Assembly: GCA_016195585.1 (NCBI GenBank)
Contig: JACPZJ010000074.1
Span: forward strand, 1 to 7,056
Source: Nitrospirota bacterium
GTDB taxonomy: Bacteria; Nitrospirota; CAKKRA01; 9FT-COMBO-42-15
Direction: 5' to 3'
Length of the DNA: 7,056 bases
The notes beneath the pieces are model-generated. The model searched no databases. It was not told the origin of the DNA and saw only the letters and a list, made by a program, of their open reading frames with translations. Positions 5,591 through 7,056 of this stretch are shown piece by piece. How positions within the stretch are numbered: the first letter of the stretch is position 1; each line of letters starts with the position of its first letter. The translations under genes and the position numbers were made by a program.

Positions 5591-6277
5591 ATGTCTGAAG
5601 AGGGATTTTTAAAAGGTATTGATATTTTTAATGGCCTGAAGGAAAAGGAATTGCAGATAATAAACAAGCTGTTTGTTGAGCGTTTTTTAAAGAAGTGGGG
5701 CATTATAACAAGTCAGGGTGATGCGGCTGATTCATTATATCTGGTCAAGGAAGGAAATGTAAAGATTACAAAGTTGACTATTGACGGACGAGAGAAGATT
5801 GCAAGTCTATTAAAAGAAGGCGACTTTTTCGGGGAGGTATGTATCCTTATGGGAAAGGAAAGGTGCATAAATGCAAGGGCTATTACAGACTGTAAACTAC
5901 TTACCTTGTCAAGAGAGAATGTCAGGACTATCATGGAGGAGATACCGCAGGTTGACATCAATTTTATTAATATCCTGTGTTCAAGACTTGTAGAGGCTGA
6001 GCACCAGATAGATGCCCTTCTCTTTAAAAACCCAAGAGAAATCATATCTGACCAGCTTTATGAGCTCTCAAAACGTTATGGTATCCATTTAAAGGATACC
6101 CTTCTTATTGACCTGAGGCTTACACAACAGGCCCTCGCTGATATGGTTGGTTTGTCACGGGAAACGGTTTCAAGGGGTATAAAGGAATTAAGAAGAGACG
6201 GCATTATCAAGGATGTTAAAGATAAGAAATATATATTAGATATATCACCATTTAAGGCTGTAGGAAAGTATTCATAG
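5591..6277 (+). CDS. Crp/Fnr-family transcriptional regulator
   Basis: With the ATG at 5591 this is a 228-residue protein of normal family length. An N-terminal cyclic-nucleotide-binding-type beta barrel (about 10-120) contains EGDFFGEVCIL and GKERCINARA. Glu82 and Arg91 match the CRP residues that hold the cyclic phosphate, but the following Ser is Cys92. A long dimer helix (about 122-145) lacks a Thr-Ser pair like that contacting adenine in E. coli CRP, so the ligand need not be cAMP. There is no FNR-type N-terminal Cys cluster. The C-terminal helix-turn-helix (about 175-200) has recognition helix SRETVSRGIKEL, with the Arg, Glu and Arg of CRP in the same places. This predicts binding to TGTGA-type half-sites, one pair of which lies 24 bases past its stop. 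An in-frame TTG at 5561 is rejected as start because it is inside the sigma-54 promoter. GGGTGGTG (5576-5583) serves as ribosome site. Confidence 0.92.
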   Translation: MSEEGFLKGIDIFNGLKEKELQIINKLFVERFLKKWGIITSQGDAADSLYLVKEGNVKITKLTIDGREKIASLLKEGDFFGEVCILMGKERCINARAITDCKLLTLSRENVRTIMEEIPQVDINFINILCSRLVEAEHQIDALLFKNPREIISDQLYELSKRYGIHLKDTLLIDLRLTQQALADMVGLSRETVSRGIKELRRDGIIKDVKDKKYILDISPFKAVGKYS

Positions 6278-6301
6278 ATAAGAGTAAAAAATATATATAA
6301 A

Positions 6302-6317
6302 TGTGAAGGAAATCACA
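6302..6317. promoter_or_regulatory. Perfect CRP-type operator TGTGA-N6-TCACA
   Basis: TGTGAAGGAAATCACA has both CRP consensus half-sites with the right 6-base spacer, flanked by AAA and GAA. It lies between the Crp-like gene and the promoter at 6356-6383. Its centre (6309.5) is about -80 to -82 from the predicted transcript start, close to a class I activator position. A T-run (6321-6328) follows, so it could alternatively be a weak 5-bp terminator of the regulator gene; both roles are possible. Confidence 0.7.
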
Positions 6318-6355
6318 GAATTTTTTTTGCAGTCAATGTATACTTTTCCTATAAA

Positions 6356-6383
6356 TTGAAAGAGGTATATTCAGAAATATAAT
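6356..6383 (+). promoter_or_regulatory. Sigma-70 promoter of the riboswitch-cytochrome transcript
   Basis: TTGAAA (6356-6361, 5 of 6) and a perfect TATAAT (6378-6383) are separated by 16 bases. The predicted start at about 6390 coincides with the first bases of the riboswitch aptamer, leaving almost no leader before it. Confidence 0.8.
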
Positions 6384-6388
6384 ACTTC

Positions 6389-6450
6389 TGCTCAGAGCAA
6401 ACCCGCCGAAAGGCGGTGACGCAGAGCAACGAAGCTGTAGGAGAAAGAGA
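6389..6450 (+). promoter_or_regulatory. GEMM-I (cyclic dinucleotide) riboswitch, 5' half clear, 3' half not resolved
   Basis: The core AGCAAACC (6396-6403), a CCGCC-GAAA-GGCGG hairpin (6403-6416) and GTGACGCAGAGC (6416-6427) match the signature of c-di-GMP-I riboswitches: GCAAACC, a GAAA tetraloop stem, then GACGCA. The base equivalent to A47, which stacks between the ligand bases, is present (6423). The base equivalent to Vc2 G20 is A (6396), as in the GEMM-Ib class that prefers cyclic AMP-GMP. The expected 3' element (roughly AGCC-GG-U-CCG, with the ligand-pairing C) is not recognisable; an inverted repeat occupies that place from 6451. The RNA lies between a promoter and a terminator upstream of a multiheme cytochrome, a known GEMM context in Geobacter. 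The aptamer may be divergent or broken. Confidence 0.65.
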
Positions 6451-6520
6451 GTTCAGCGTTTAGAGTTCGGAGTTTAAGAAAATAAAAGTTTTTAATAACG
6501 CCGAACACATAACACCGAAC
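6451..6520. repeat. Long imperfect inverted repeat built of GTTCGG-type units
   Basis: The left arm holds GTTCAGCGTT (6451-6460) and GTTCGGAGTT (6465-6474). The right arm holds AACGCCGAAC (6497-6506) and AACACCGAAC (6511-6520). Units in each arm are 14 bases apart, so the 24-base arms are mirror images with three mismatches in the 20 unit bases, around a 22-base AT-rich loop. It looks like a dispersed intergenic repeat inserted between aptamer and terminator. It could also serve as a structural arm of the leader RNA. Confidence 0.7.
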
Positions 6521-6543
6521 AAATCTTTATCCAATGCGAGTCG

Positions 6544-6607
6544 AGCCGCCAGAAGAGTAGTTCCCTGATCTTGTTCAGGGACAAGCTTTTGGCGGCTTTT
6601 TGTTTTT
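6544..6607 (+). terminator. Strong intrinsic terminator in the cytochrome leader (probable riboswitch expression platform)
   Basis: AGCCGCCAGAAG (6544-6555) pairs with CTTTTGGCGGCT (6586-6597) as a 12-bp stem with one G-U pair. Inside it is a second hairpin, TCCCTGA/TCAGGGA (6562-6568 / 6575-6581). TTTTTGTTTTTT follows. It ends about 64 bases before the cytochrome ATG, so transcripts starting at about 6390 must read through it. This position suggests riboswitch-controlled termination. Confidence 0.85.
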
Positions 6608-6670
6608 TGAGGGTTCTTTTTTTGCTGATTTTTCTTCCCTTTTTAATTATTGAACCCCTTACAATAAAGG

Positions 6671-7056
6671 ATGGCAGATATATTTAAGAAAAATAATTCA
6701 GGCAGAAAAATATGTATTGGATTAATAGCTTTATTTATGTTCATAGGTCTTGCAGGTTATACTCACAATGCCCGTGCTCAGGAACAGGGGCAGGGGCTGG
6801 GCGGTCTCATAAGCCCGGGGAAGCTGACAAATGCACACTCTGATATTGAAGGTGTTAGTAATTGTACAAAGTGCCATAAACTTGGTGGTGGTGTACCCGA
6901 TACAAAGTGTCTTGACTGCCATAATAAGATTCGGGAAAGGGTAGAAAAGAAAAAAGGATTTCATGCAAATGCAGAGGGAAATTGCTTTAAATGCCATACA
7001 GACCATAAGGGAAAGCACTTTAGTATTGCTGAAATAGACAAGGATAAGTTTGAGCA
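6671..7056 (+). CDS. Exported multiheme c-type cytochrome (3' partial)
   Basis: The visible 128 residues open with a signal peptide: basic KKNNSGRK, hydrophobic ICIGLIALFMFIGLAG, and likely cleavage after ARA at residue 36. Three haem-binding CxxCH motifs follow: CTKCH (65-69), CLDCH (80-84) and CFKCH (105-109). Extra histidines (His56, His98, His112, His116) could act as second haem ligands. The pattern resembles the cytochrome c3/c7-like multiheme proteins used in periplasmic or extracellular electron transfer. The frame remains open, and the final bases CA would encode His or Gln; DKDKFEH would fit the FDH-type segment such proteins often carry before the next heme. In-frame TAA at 6665 forces the start to be at or after 6671. 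The only nearby purine-rich ribosome site, AAAGG, abuts the ATG with no spacer, so translation may be weak or controlled by the leader. Confidence 0.88.
   Translation, partial: MADIFKKNNSGRKICIGLIALFMFIGLAGYTHNARAQEQGQGLGGLISPGKLTNAHSDIEGVSNCTKCHKLGGGVPDTKCLDCHNKIRERVEKKKGFHANAEGNCFKCHTDHKGKHFSIAEIDKDKFE

Noticed and set aside
6731..7018. Reverse open frame of 95 codons across the cytochrome
   Set aside because: The forward frame has a signal peptide and three CxxCH motifs; the reverse frame is a shadow.
1..7056. CRISPR array, tRNA or rRNA genes, insertion sequence
   Set aside because: No regularly spaced repeats, no cloverleaf with conserved T-loop, no rRNA stretches and no transposase frame were seen.

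Overview
The window is AT-rich (Arg codons mostly AGG/AGA, Ile often ATA). It carries a B12-dependent ribonucleotide reductase, a MEMO-family protein, a GGDEF enzyme, b-type and multiheme c-type cytochromes and a sigma-54 promoter. This suggests an anaerobic, electron-transferring bacterium of the Nitrospirota / former Deltaproteobacteria kind. That placement is inferred from gene content and style; there is no rRNA marker here.

Layout. (1) 1-1352, forward: the 3' end of an nrdJ-type class II ribonucleotide reductase, a perfect hairpin repeat, then a MEMO/AmmeMemoRadiSam protein B gene. (2) 1364-2074, reverse: a vapBC toxin-antitoxin pair with an overlapping start/stop, a near-consensus sigma-70 promoter and an 11-bp inverted-repeat operator lying across that promoter. 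(3) 2192-4243, forward: a membrane-anchored GAF-GGDEF diguanylate cyclase and, 3 nt later, a five-helix membrane protein with two His pairs spaced like the haem ligands of diheme cytochrome b. (4) 4240-4695, reverse: a one-pass membrane SH3-like protein, convergent with region 3, sharing a divergent promoter region with a forward exported protein of unknown function (4844-5392). (5) 5550-6277, forward: a Crp/Fnr-family regulator with a textbook sigma-54 promoter. (6) 6302-7056, forward: a perfect TGTGA-N6-TCACA site, a sigma-70 promoter, the 5' half of a GEMM-I (cyclic dinucleotide) riboswitch, a long inverted repeat, a strong intrinsic terminator, and the start of an exported multiheme c-type cytochrome that runs off the window.

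The most interesting part is 5550-7056. A sigma-54-controlled Crp-like regulator has a CRP-type recognition helix. It sits next to a perfect CRP-type operator about 81 bp upstream of the predicted start of a transcript that begins at the riboswitch and leads, through a terminator, into the cytochrome gene. A complete-looking diguanylate cyclase lies about 3 kb upstream. The sequence therefore suggests multi-layer control of electron-transfer cytochrome production: sigma-54, then a Crp-like factor, then a cyclic-dinucleotide-gated terminator. The riboswitch has A at the position equivalent to Vc2 G20, a change associated with cyclic AMP-GMP sensing in Geobacter-type GEMM-Ib RNAs. Its 3' ligand-binding half cannot be found with confidence.
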